The notes below the pieces were generated by a model, which was not told where the DNA came from, ran no database searches, and saw nothing but the letters and a program-made list of their open reading frames with translations. DNA of 24,733 nt from a virus, in IMG/VR virus record IMGVR_UViG_3300009159_000299, positions 1 to 24,733 of that record, one strand, 5' to 3'. The translations under genes and the position numbers were made by a program. Below are positions 7,902-13,252 of the stretch, one piece after another; within the stretch, counting starts at the first letter, position 1; each line of letters starts with the position of its first letter.

Positions 7902-7959
7902 GCGGGGGCTAGATGATAGGGCTATAAGCAACATACGCCACAAGTTGCAAGCCCCCCGC
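7902..7959 (+). promoter_or_regulatory. Structured 5' leader of the first early mRNA
   Basis: A closing stem pairs GCGGGGGCT (7902-7910) with AGCCCCCCGC (7950-7959, one bulged C). Inside it GCAAC (7928-7932) pairs with GTTGC (7944-7948). A direct repeat GGTACAA lies just upstream. The first gene's ribosome binding site lies 25 nt downstream, so effects on initiation would be indirect. Function unknown. Confidence 0.5.
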
Positions 7960-7996
7960 CTTGATGATAAATATTAAAATAAAAAAAGGATTAAAG

Positions 7997-8146
7997 ATGA
8001 AAGTTTACAATAAAAAAGGTGTATTCATTACACGGGCTGAAAGGCTAAAGATTAAAGAACAAAAAGATATAAACATATTTAATATTATAATGTTTGTATG
8101 CTTAAATGCTTATTTAATAATCTGGTTTATAACAATAACGAATTGA
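7997..8146 (+). CDS. Small membrane protein, first early gene
   Basis: It encodes 49 residues: a basic N-terminal half (MKVYNKKGVFITRAERLKIK) and a hydrophobic helix at about 28-46 (IIMFVCLNAYLIIWFITI), so a C-tail-anchored topology is likely. I took the ATG at 7997 because AAAGGA lies 6 nt upstream; the earlier ATG at 7961 has none. As the first early product it may act on the host envelope, for example in superinfection exclusion, but that is a guess. Confidence 0.65.
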   Translation: MKVYNKKGVFITRAERLKIKEQKDINIFNIIMFVCLNAYLIIWFITITN

Positions 8147-8158
8147 AAGGGTAAAATA

Positions 8159-8710
8159 ATGAAAGTTGCTAAAGTAAAAATATATACTATAAAAGAATTA
8201 AGCCCTGATGCTCAACAAGTGGCCATCAATCAGTGGCTACAACACGATTATACAGATATTAATTATGTACTCGATGAATACAAAATCGAATTAGAAAGTT
8301 TTGGTTTTTATGATGTGGATATTAATTATACTGGTTTTTATTCACAAGGTGACGGGGCTAGTTTTACAGCGGGTATTGATATAATGAAGTTTTTAGCTAA
8401 AAATAAAAAATTAAAAGAATATAAAAAAATAATCAAAAACCTTGATGAGATAACTTTTAATATAATCAGGCATAATAATCATTATTACCACGAACACACC
8501 ACAAGTGTTGAGATTATGGATGCCTGGGATGAATACGATATTCAAGGTTTAGAAGATTATATTAATCAATGGGTTTTAGCTTTTAATATTGATATATATA
8601 AAGCACTACAAAAAGAATATGAATATCAAACATCTGATCAAACTATTATTTATGAGTTACTAGATAATGAGATATATTTTACAAAAAACGGGTTACAGTT
8701 TATTTATTAA
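8159..8710 (+). CDS. Conserved phage protein of unknown function (SQGDGASF type)
   Basis: It encodes 183 residues. The start MKVAKVKIYTIKELSPDAQQ and the segment GFYSQGDGASFTAGID match a widespread family of phage and plasmid hypothetical proteins. These open with 'ytf-ELs-eAQ-kA' and carry a 'fSGF-SQGDGasF' motif; they are sometimes labelled antitoxin-like without proof. It has no catalytic residues I can name. The ribosome binding site GAAAGGG is followed by AT-rich spacer and is repeated before the next gene, so the two genes share an initiation module. Confidence 0.8.
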   Translation: MKVAKVKIYTIKELSPDAQQVAINQWLQHDYTDINYVLDEYKIELESFGFYDVDINYTGFYSQGDGASFTAGIDIMKFLAKNKKLKEYKKIIKNLDEITFNIIRHNNHYYHEHTTSVEIMDAWDEYDIQGLEDYINQWVLAFNIDIYKALQKEYEYQTSDQTIIYELLDNEIYFTKNGLQFIY

Positions 8711-8733
8711 TAAAGCATTGAAAGGGTAAAAAA

Positions 8734-9282
8734 ATGACAATAACTATGAATAATATAAATGATATATTTGGGGCTAAAATTGCAAGCATTGATACGATGC
8801 AATATAAGGGCTATAAACTATTGAAAGAGTTTTTTATTGACAATAGCGGGTTTGGTAGTAGTAACGAACTTGCACTTACAAAAATACAATTTGAAAGTGA
8901 ATTACAGGCGTTTTTAGCGGGCTATGGCAAACCTGTAACCGCTAAAATTACCAGGTTTGGTCAATTCCAGGTATATTTGGGGCTATTTGCAAAAACAGGC
9001 CAAAAGATATCTAAAAAAATTGCAAACAATACGCTATTAATTAAGGATGATAATAAAAACATAATCAGGCTACACGATACAAACATATTAAGTGAAAGCG
9101 GGGGTGTAATAACTATAAATAGCGGGGGTTATCAAACAAACACTACAAAAAGCCGTATCAATGACTACTTGCCAAACGGGTATTATATATCGCAAAAAGA
9201 TTTTGTCTGGTATCTAAACACGCCCGAAAGCACAATTGATTTTGTGGATGGGATGACAATAACAGGCTATTTGAATATATAG
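8734..9282 (+). CDS. Conserved phage hypothetical protein
   Basis: It encodes 182 residues. Segments such as LLKEFFIDNSGFGSSNELAL, FGQFQVYLGLF, IRLHDTNIL and TKSRINDYLP recall a conserved early protein found in many tailed phages. I know of no experimentally assigned function. The composition suggests a compact alpha/beta protein. It is the last gene of the first early transcript and is followed within 15 nt by a strong terminator. Confidence 0.8.
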   Translation: MTITMNNINDIFGAKIASIDTMQYKGYKLLKEFFIDNSGFGSSNELALTKIQFESELQAFLAGYGKPVTAKITRFGQFQVYLGLFAKTGQKISKKIANNTLLIKDDNKNIIRLHDTNILSESGGVITINSGGYQTNTTKSRINDYLPNGYYISQKDFVWYLNTPESTIDFVDGMTITGYLNI

Positions 9283-9295
9283 CACAATTAAGGGG

Positions 9296-9321
9296 CGGGG
9301 CTTACTATAGCCCCGTTTTTT
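9296..9321 (+). terminator. Rho-independent terminator of the first early operon
   Basis: A 6-bp GC stem (CGGGGC with GCCCCG) closes an 8-nt loop and is followed by six T. It begins 14 nt after the stop codon at 9282. Confidence 0.85.
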
Positions 9322-9390
9322 ATATTGCTTTTTTATTGTGCGACATTGTGCTTTTTTTTATAGGGCTATATTGTACTACTTGCAATATAA

Positions 9391-9598
9391 AAACGCTTTA
9401 AACGGGCTTTAAACAGGCTACAATCAGGCTATAATCAGGCTATTTGATAGGTATTCATGTATGCATTGCTAGGATGTAGCAAGCTATTTTTATAATTATA
9501 AAAAACGCTTTTATTAATAACGCTTATAAAAGCACAAGGCAAGGGGGGCAAACAAAATAAATAAAAGGGGGTAAAATAAGCAAATAAAAGGGGGTAAA
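9391..9598. repeat. Iteron-like repeat region, candidate replication origin
   Basis: The gap 9283-9705 has no credible gene. Within it, GGC recurs at exactly 11-bp steps (9405, 9416, 9427, 9438) in units like AATCAGGCTAT. AACGCTT occurs three times. A perfect 18-bp palindrome TTTTTATAATTATAAAAA lies near 9484-9505, and AAATAAAAGGGGGTAAA is repeated at 9559-9575 and 9582-9598. Tandem short repeats, AT-rich dyads and G-rich direct repeats between two early operons suit an origin. An array of transcription-factor sites is the alternative. Confidence 0.5.
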
Positions 9599-9642
9599 CA
9601 GGGTTATTGACGGGGGCAATGAAAGTTTATATAAAAAAGGTA

Positions 9643-9671
9643 TTGACAATAGTTATACGATACGCTACAAT
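9643..9671 (+). promoter_or_regulatory. Early promoter 2
   Basis: TTGACA (9643-9648), a 17-nt spacer containing TACGATACG, and TACAAT (9666-9671). The short leader carries TTAAACGGG, which supplies the GGGGA ribosome binding site of the next gene. Confidence 0.8.
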
Positions 9672-9705
9672 GAAGTTACAAATTAATTAAACGGGGATAA
9701 AAAAA

Positions 9706-9915
9706 ATGATAACTACAATTTTAAGAGAAGGTGTATTAAATGACGATACATTGTATCAAGCCGAAAAAAATAAAGTGTTTAAGGGCAATTATATCGCTAT
9801 TGTAGAGTACTACACTTACGCTAGTGCCTGGCATAATAATAAACATATTAAAGGCTTTAGAAGTGAAAATAGCATGAATAAGTTTATAAATAAATTAAAG
9901 AAAGGGCAAAAATAA
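9706..9915 (+). CDS. Small early protein, unknown
   Basis: It encodes 69 residues with a central YIAIVEYYTYASAWHNNKHI segment and a basic C-terminus. It is the first gene of the second early transcript. The ribosome binding site is ACGGGGA, 8 nt before the ATG. No domain recognised. Its stop overlaps the next start (TAATG). Confidence 0.72.
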   Translation: MITTILREGVLNDDTLYQAEKNKVFKGNYIAIVEYYTYASAWHNNKHIKGFRSENSMNKFINKLKKGQK

Positions 9916-10088
9916 TGCAAGAGAAAAGGCAATATATATTAAGCGATAGGATGTTTAAAGTGTTATATGCAAATGACAAACCGAATTATAAACTAACTAC
10001 CGAACAATTTATGGAATTGTTATTTATCCAGGACGAATTGAGTTTGAACCCGCTATTAAAAAGAGAATTAAGAAAGGCAAAAAAATGA
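9915..10088 (+). CDS. Small early protein, unknown
   Basis: It encodes 57 residues beginning MQEKRQYILSDRMFKVLYAN and ending in a basic helix (LKRELRKAKK). It is coupled at both ends: its ATG overlaps the previous stop and its TGA overlaps the next ATG. An AAAGGG ribosome binding site precedes it. The tight packing supports it as a real gene. Function unknown. Confidence 0.68.
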   Translation: MQEKRQYILSDRMFKVLYANDKPNYKLTTEQFMELLFIQDELSLNPLLKRELRKAKK

Positions 10089-10303
10089 CAACTAAAGATT
10101 TGACAAATAATATCTATGATTTAGTAAAGGTAACGGCATTAAAAGATAAGCAAAATGACGATTGGGCGATATTGTCAAGACAATTCGCACAAGATAGCAG
10201 AAAACAAATGCACAAATACTTAAGCAATAAGGATATGAGCATAAGCAACAATGTTATCTATATAGGTAAAAAAATTAAAGTAACAATAGAGGAGGTAAAA
10301 TAA
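10085..10303 (+). CDS. Small early protein, unknown
   Basis: It encodes 72 residues: helical in the first two thirds, ending in strand-like NNVIYIGKKIKVTIEEVK. ATGA overlap with the preceding gene and TAATG overlap with the next place it in the coupled series. The ribosome binding site is GAAAGG. No motif recognised. Confidence 0.7.
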   Translation: MTTKDLTNNIYDLVKVTALKDKQNDDWAILSRQFAQDSRKQMHKYLSNKDMSISNNVIYIGKKIKVTIEEVK

Positions 10304-10545
10304 TGTATAAAATATACAGCTTGGAACGCAAAAATAATAGTGTTAATGGTAATCCAAAATATGAAATATATTTTAAAAACCTTGATGGTGAATTTGACCA
10401 CGCAACTACCGCAAGCGATTACGCTTTTTGTTATGGTATTACAAACGATATTTATAGCTTAAAAAACCCTAAAGTTATGGCAAAATTAGAGTTTAGCAAG
10501 GCGGGCAAAATAACAGATTTTAAAGTAATAAGAAAGGTAAAATAA
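10303..10545 (+). CDS. Small early protein, unknown
   Basis: It encodes 80 residues, probably beta-rich (MYKIYSLERKNN, PKYEIYFKNLDGEF, MAKLEFSKAGKITDFKVIRK). A strong GGAGG ribosome binding site lies before the ATG, inside the end of the previous gene. It is coupled to neighbours by single-base overlaps. No family recognised. Confidence 0.72.
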   Translation: MYKIYSLERKNNSVNGNPKYEIYFKNLDGEFDHATTASDYAFCYGITNDIYSLKNPKVMAKLEFSKAGKITDFKVIRKVK

Positions 10546-10727
10546 TGAATACAATCGACAGGCTAGTTATGGAGTATAGCGACAAAATGCTAGATATAAA
10601 TAATGCTGACGATATGGACTATGGCGACAAAACAGGTGCGTATATGGCGATAGCACGGCAACTTATAGCCGATGTAGCAACGAAAATATCAGATGACGAT
10701 TTAGACCTTGAGGACTTAATGCTATGA
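10545..10727 (+). CDS. Small acidic early protein, unknown
   Basis: It encodes 60 residues and is strongly acidic at both ends (DINNADDMDYGD; C-terminal SDDDLDLEDLML). Acidic tiny early proteins of phages often act as inhibitors or DNA mimics, but nothing here shows that. It starts with a TAATG overlap and ends with an ATGA overlap. Confidence 0.68.
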   Translation: MNTIDRLVMEYSDKMLDINNADDMDYGDKTGAYMAIARQLIADVATKISDDDLDLEDLML

Positions 10728-10789
10728 GCAACGAACAAAAAGCTTGGGCTAGACATTTTACAGGCACAATAACTAACTATTTTAATTAA
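10724..10789 (+). CDS. Very short early ORF, 21 residues
   Basis: It encodes MSNEQKAWARHFTGTITNYF plus one further Asn. The ATG overlaps the previous stop as ATGA, the same coupling used throughout this operon, and the next gene has its own ribosome binding site after a 13-nt gap. No separate Shine-Dalgarno sequence is visible. It could be a real micropeptide or a by-product of reinitiation. Confidence 0.4.
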   Translation: MSNEQKAWARHFTGTITNYFN

Positions 10790-10802
10790 AGGAGTAAATA
10801 AA

Positions 10803-10958
10803 ATGAAAAACTACACAATTTATTTTGAGGAGGCTTATAAAATAAAAATTAAAGCTAAAACAAGAGATGAAGCACTAGATATGTTTATGGACAACGAGTA
10901 TGACAACGCCAAATATCTGGAAATATCAGGGTACGAAATAATAGAGGAGCAAAAATGA
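10803..10958 (+). CDS. Small early protein of a common phage type
   Basis: It encodes 51 residues beginning MKNYTIYFEEAYKIKIKAKT and then TRDEALDMFMDNEYD. The strand-strand-helix pattern with '-ika-trdEAl-mf-' is common among tiny phage and plasmid proteins of unknown function. A GGAG ribosome binding site lies 9 nt before the ATG. Its stop overlaps the next ATG. Confidence 0.72.
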   Translation: MKNYTIYFEEAYKIKIKAKTRDEALDMFMDNEYDNAKYLEISGYEIIEEQK

Positions 10959-11227
10959 GTAAAAATAAAGACCTCAATGTACTAGAATCGTTTTTTAATA
11001 AAATAATTAAGGACTTGCCGATACCGATAGCAAAGGCTGGTACAGGAAGTATAGGTACAAGCATATATGGCTTTCATCTAATGGAAGTGGGAGACGCTGT
11101 AAAGTTTAAGGCAGAACATAGGCAAAACAAATATGTTTGTAGTGCTAGAAGCTATGGCAAAAAAGCAAATAAGAAGTTTACAGCTAGGTACATAAATGGC
11201 GAAACAATAATCTGGAGGGTTAAATAA
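10955..11227 (+). CDS. Small basic early protein, unknown
   Basis: It encodes 90 residues with a basic C-terminal half (FKAEHRQNKYVCSARSYGKK then FTARYINGETIIWRVK). The beta-rich pattern and charge would suit nucleic-acid binding, but no known fold is recognised. ATGA overlap upstream and TAATG overlap downstream; GAGGAG ribosome binding site in the end of the previous gene. Confidence 0.72.
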   Translation: MSKNKDLNVLESFFNKIIKDLPIPIAKAGTGSIGTSIYGFHLMEVGDAVKFKAEHRQNKYVCSARSYGKKANKKFTARYINGETIIWRVK

Positions 11228-11409
11228 TGGAACGAAAAGCAAAGACCGACAAAGAAGTAAAAGAAACATTACTAGCGATAGATATGTTTTTAGATATTGA
11301 GGAGTGGCTAGAATATACAAAAGCCGAACTTAATTGGGAAAGAATTAGCCTATCTGAGTTAATCGAGGTTGAAGCAGTACATAAAATAATTAAAAAGGAG
11401 CAAGAATAA
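11227..11409 (+). CDS. Small acidic helical early protein, unknown
   Basis: It encodes 60 residues, acidic and helical (LLAIDMFLDIEEWLEYTKAE). A GGAGG ribosome binding site precedes the coupled ATG. It ends with a TAATG overlap to the Zn-ribbon gene. Function unknown. Confidence 0.7.
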   Translation: MERKAKTDKEVKETLLAIDMFLDIEEWLEYTKAELNWERISLSELIEVEAVHKIIKKEQE

Positions 11410-11660
11410 TGAGTGGATTTTCAGACGACACAAACTGTCCTAACTGTAACAAATATGCTAACAGGTATAGCGACTACAAGCCGTTTGACCTAGTTAGCAT
11501 AGACTGTGCGTACTGTGGTTTTTATACCCATACAACAGTAAAGCAAATGGATCTAGAAGAATTAAACGACACAAGGGAACAGCAAGAATTAAAGCCATTG
11601 AAAAAATTACCAAAGTGGACGCTTGATGAGTACGGCTATTACGCAAAGGAGCAAGAATAA
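11409..11660 (+). CDS. Small Zn-ribbon-like protein
   Basis: It encodes 83 residues. Two pairs, CPNC (about residues 10-13) and CAYC (about 33-36), are spaced as in a treble-clef or zinc ribbon. Similar short Zn-ribbon proteins ('MSGF--l--CP-C' followed by 'kpfD-vs--C--CGF') are common in phages, with unknown roles. The C-terminal half is acidic and helical. It is coupled to both neighbours, with a GGAG ribosome binding site. Confidence 0.75.
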   Translation: MSGFSDDTNCPNCNKYANRYSDYKPFDLVSIDCAYCGFYTHTTVKQMDLEELNDTREQQELKPLKKLPKWTLDEYGYYAKEQE

Positions 11661-11788
11661 TGAAAACAATAAAAATAGTAAATAAGATTGTTGATGAATT
11701 ATGGAAAAATGGGCTAACTATTGACGGAGTAGATATATCAGATTATGAGCAAGCAATAACCAAAACAATAATAGAGGAGAAAAAATGA
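11660..11788 (+). CDS. Very small early protein, unknown
   Basis: It encodes 42 residues (MKTIKIVNKIVDELWKNGLT, then an acidic helix). Start coupled by TAATG and stop coupled by ATGA to the next gene. A GGAGCAAGAATA ribosome binding site lies inside the preceding gene. The packing makes it a likely gene. No family recognised. Confidence 0.65.
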   Translation: MKTIKIVNKIVDELWKNGLTIDGVDISDYEQAITKTIIEEKK

Positions 11789-12039
11789 AAAACTTACAAT
11801 TAAAAACAAGACCGATAGATAAACCCTATGAGATATGGAAAGGTCGGGTAATGATTGGTAGTGAAGTATTGAATATGGAGTGGCGAGTCCTAAAAAAGTG
11901 GCAAGTCGACGACGATAAACCTTATGCTCGCTGGTTCGTAGGAGCTAAAAGTGAAGCAACCTATGGCGAGTGGGAGTATGGCGATACCTATGTCAAAGAA
12001 ATTAAAACTTTTGGTACTAAAACTTTTTCCGACGCATAA
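11785..12039 (+). CDS. Conserved small phage protein, unknown function
   Basis: It encodes 84 residues. NPY-like start RPIDKPYEIWKG followed by MEWRVLKKWQVDDDKPYARW and GDTYVKEI matches a common phage hypothetical family with a 'W-WRVLKkyq----pyaRw' core. Beta-rich, role unknown. It is the last gene of the second early operon, and its 3' end overlaps the convergent gene at 12017 by 23 nt. I see no clear terminator for this transcript. Confidence 0.78.
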   Translation: MKNLQLKTRPIDKPYEIWKGRVMIGSEVLNMEWRVLKKWQVDDDKPYARWFVGAKSEATYGEWEYGDTYVKEIKTFGTKTFSDA

Positions 12040-12217
12040 TTTTATCGAACTTTTTGACAGGTAATTTTAAAGCTAAAGCAAGGTCAACAATATCATCATC
12101 TGTAATCTTGCTTGGCTTTTTTTTGTTAAACTTTTTGCTGTGGCTATTAAGATAGCTGGCGATTGAGCCTAGCTCGTCCTCGCCTATTGTCTCGTCAGAA
12201 AATACATATAACTTCAT
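12017..12217 (-). CDS. Small helical protein, copy 1 of a paralogous pair
   Basis: It encodes 66 residues beginning MKLYVFSDETIGEDELGSIA. The C-terminal half reads ITDDDIVDLALALKLPVKKF then DKIMRRKKF, which could be a helix-turn-helix. The gene at 12389 encodes the same layout (ITDDDIINLAIDLDISVGGI, IKIMRQKQL), so the two are paralogs. I chose the ATG at 12217, not 12247, because a TGGTATAAT element ends 7 nt before it and there is no Shine-Dalgarno sequence. That predicts a leaderless mRNA. A DNA-binding switch protein is a reasonable guess from its location between operons. Confidence 0.7.
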   Translation of the reverse strand: MKLYVFSDETIGEDELGSIASYLNSHSKKFNKKKPSKITDDDIVDLALALKLPVKKFDKIMRRKKF

Positions 12218-12224
12218 AAACACT

Positions 12225-12233
12225 ATTATACCA
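12225..12233 (-). promoter_or_regulatory. Extended -10 promoter fused to a terminator
   Basis: The minus strand reads TGGTATAAT directly after the six-T tract of the terminator at 12233-12258. The ATG at 12217 begins 7 nt after the -10. Confidence 0.62.
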
Positions 12234-12258
12234 AAAAACCCCCACACACAATAGGGGT
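12233..12258 (-). terminator. Terminator of candidate small RNA 1
   Basis: On the minus strand ACCCC pairs with GGGGT across an 11-nt loop and the T tract continues for five more bases. The stem is short but GC-rich. Its U-tract abuts the next promoter. Confidence 0.65.
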
Positions 12259-12330
12259 AGTTGGCTAATCACCTTAAAAAGTAACTAGTATTTTTGTTTT
12301 AAGTTTGTAAAGCCATACGACAAACTTTAC
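12235..12330 (-). ncRNA. Candidate small RNA 1, about 95 nt
   Basis: An extended -10 (TGCTATAAT, 12345-12337) predicts a start at 12330, and the terminator above ends the RNA near 12235. The RNA begins with two mutually exclusive hairpins. One is AAGTTTGT with ACAAACTT (8 bp, 12327-12320 and 12308-12301). The other is GTAAAG with CTTTAC (12330-12325 and 12312-12307). No ORF longer than a few codons has a ribosome binding site. It may be an antisense or regulatory RNA, or an unusually structured mRNA leader. No expression evidence exists here. Confidence 0.42.
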
Positions 12331-12336
12331 ATATAA

Positions 12337-12345
12337 ATTATAGCA
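12337..12345 (-). promoter_or_regulatory. Extended -10 promoter of candidate small RNA 1
   Basis: TGCTATAAT on the minus strand; the -35 region is poor (TTTACT-like, badly spaced), so activity would rest on the extended -10. Confidence 0.5.
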
Positions 12346-12388
12346 TAAAAGGAGTTGAGCTAAGTAAAATAATAGGGCAAGGGGGTAG

Positions 12389-12568
12389 TCAAAGTTGCTT
12401 TTGTCTCATAATTTTAATAATACCACCAACAGATATATCAAGGTCTATTGCTAGGTTGATAATATCATCATCCGTAATAGCCCTTGTTCTATTTTTATTT
12501 AACATATAAGTGATTAGCTCAAGCTCTAGTGGAGATAAATCACCTTCAAAGAATAAATGAGTACCCAT
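12389..12568 (-). CDS. Small helical protein, copy 2 of a paralogous pair
   Basis: It encodes 59 residues beginning MGTHLFFEGDLSPLELELIT. The C-terminal half matches the product at 12017 position by position: both have ITDDDI, a hydrophobic helix and a KIMR ending. The ATG at 12568 has no ribosome binding site. A TACAAT ends 6 nt before it, so this is another predicted leaderless gene. Its N-terminal half differs from copy 1, suggesting old duplication and divergence. Function unknown; possibly a small DNA-binding regulator. Confidence 0.65.
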   Translation of the reverse strand: MGTHLFFEGDLSPLELELITYMLNKNRTRAITDDDIINLAIDLDISVGGIIKIMRQKQL

Positions 12569-12574
12569 ACATCT

Positions 12575-12580
12575 ATTGTA
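12575..12580 (-). promoter_or_regulatory. Promoter -10 next to the ATG of paralog copy 2
   Basis: TACAAT on the minus strand, 6 nt before the ATG at 12568. A TCTACA about 18 nt upstream is a 4 of 6 match to the -35 consensus. Confidence 0.45.
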
Positions 12581-12716
12581 ATTGACAAAGTGAATAATGT
12601 AGAGTAGTATCTAGTTAAACACGAACCAAACTTAAATCAGCTTTCGTGTCTAAACAAATGAGCTGGACTATACTAACCGAAGTGGACAACTCACTGGGGG
12701 ATGTAAGTAGGGTAAC

Positions 12717-12783
12717 AAAAAAGAAGCCGAACTTAAGCGACTTCTTTATAGCAAACAACTGAGTTGTTCGAACGAACCAAACT
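12717..12783 (-). ncRNA. Candidate small RNA 2, about 67 nt
   Basis: A near-consensus promoter (12818-12790) predicts a start at 12783. The RNA contains the palindromes GTTCGAAC and AACAACTCAGTTGTT. It ends in a 9-bp terminator stem (12746-12738 with 12729-12721, one G-U pair) with an 8-nt loop, followed by TTTT then G. No start codon with a ribosome binding site lies inside. The compact promoter-hairpin-terminator unit is typical of a dedicated small RNA gene. Targets are unknown. Confidence 0.6.
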
Positions 12784-12789
12784 GAGTAT

Positions 12790-12818
12790 AGTTTAGCATT
12801 ACCCTCGAACCTTGTCAA
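12790..12818 (-). promoter_or_regulatory. Promoter of candidate small RNA 2
   Basis: Minus strand TTGACA (12818-12813), 17-nt spacer ending TGC, TAAACT (12795-12790). The same TTGACA-N14-TGC-TA layout occurs at 19934-19906. Confidence 0.68.
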
Positions 12819-12894
12819 CTGAATAACGCTATTTATTTTAACCAAACACTTTCCTACCTCTGTGTCCAATCTACTAAGGGATGTTAGGGAATAG

Positions 12895-13149
12895 CTAGTC
12901 TTTTAACCAGACACCTGTTTGTTTGAAATGTTTTACTTTATTTTTAAGTATATTGTAGTTAGTCCAGACTTCTTTATTAGAACTAGAATAAAACACTTCA
13001 ATGATTGTCTTAAAATCTTTACTTAATATGCGGTAGTCTTTACCTTTAATGGTAACAATACCTTTTTTTATATATTTATCTAATATCAATTTATCTTTAA
13101 CTTCAACCTTAACAGGTTCTTCCGTATCATGTTGTAAATATACAAACAT
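12895..13149 (-). CDS. Small protein of the regulatory island, unknown
   Basis: It encodes 84 residues beginning MFVYLQHDTEEPVKVEVKDK. The pattern is strand, helix, two strands, long helix (about 45-75), ending VKHFKQTGVWLKD. It has a strong AGGAGGG ribosome binding site and its own promoter, and is divergent from the DNA metabolism operon. A repressor or modulator of that operon is suggested by position, but no DNA-binding motif is clear. Confidence 0.72.
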   Translation of the reverse strand: MFVYLQHDTEEPVKVEVKDKLILDKYIKKGIVTIKGKDYRILSKDFKTIIEVFYSSSNKEVWTNYNILKNKVKHFKQTGVWLKD

Positions 13150-13168
13150 ATCACCCTCCTAACAAAAT

Positions 13169-13219
13169 GTTCCGCACCAGTTAAACGGGTATAAAACTGA
13201 TGGGAACAAGGGCATTATA
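13169..13219 (-). promoter_or_regulatory. Extended -10 promoter with 5'-terminal mRNA hairpin
   Basis: TGGTATAAT on the minus strand (TATAAT 13219-13214) predicts a start at 13207. The RNA would begin at once with a 13-bp hairpin, GTTCC plus CATCAGTT pairing with AACTGGTG plus GGAAC, with one bulge and a 12-nt loop (13207-13169). ATTTTG follows, so it might also attenuate. Confidence 0.55.
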
Positions 13220-13252
13220 CCAGATACAGACAATAAAGTCTATTGTTTCGTA

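Larger units (their letters stand above)
12621..12889. repeat. Diverged direct duplication in the regulatory island
   Basis: ACGAACCAAACT occurs exactly at 12621-12632 and 12772-12783. Each copy is followed about 60-90 nt later by a related block: GTGGACAACTCACT...GGGATGT at 12683-12713, and GTGTCCAATCTACT...GGGATGT at 12862-12889. Both blocks end TAGGG. The region 12569-12894 therefore looks like two diverged copies of one element; only the second keeps a clear promoter and terminator. Copy 1 also has ACACGAA/TTCGTGT pairing. I see no gene in the interval. Confidence 0.5.

Noticed and set aside
9619-9690. 23-codon plus-strand frame starting after GGGGGCA
   Set aside because: It reads through both boxes of early promoter 2, so it could not be on that transcript and is probably accidental.
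9283-9705. CRISPR-like reading of the repeats
   Set aside because: The repeats are 11 bp with no spacers of constant length and no cas genes nearby; iterons or protein-binding arrays fit better.
12615-12869. 84-residue minus-strand open frame in the regulatory island
   Set aside because: It has no ATG with a ribosome binding site, and runs through the promoter, hairpins and terminator of candidate small RNA 2. The DNA is explained better as noncoding.
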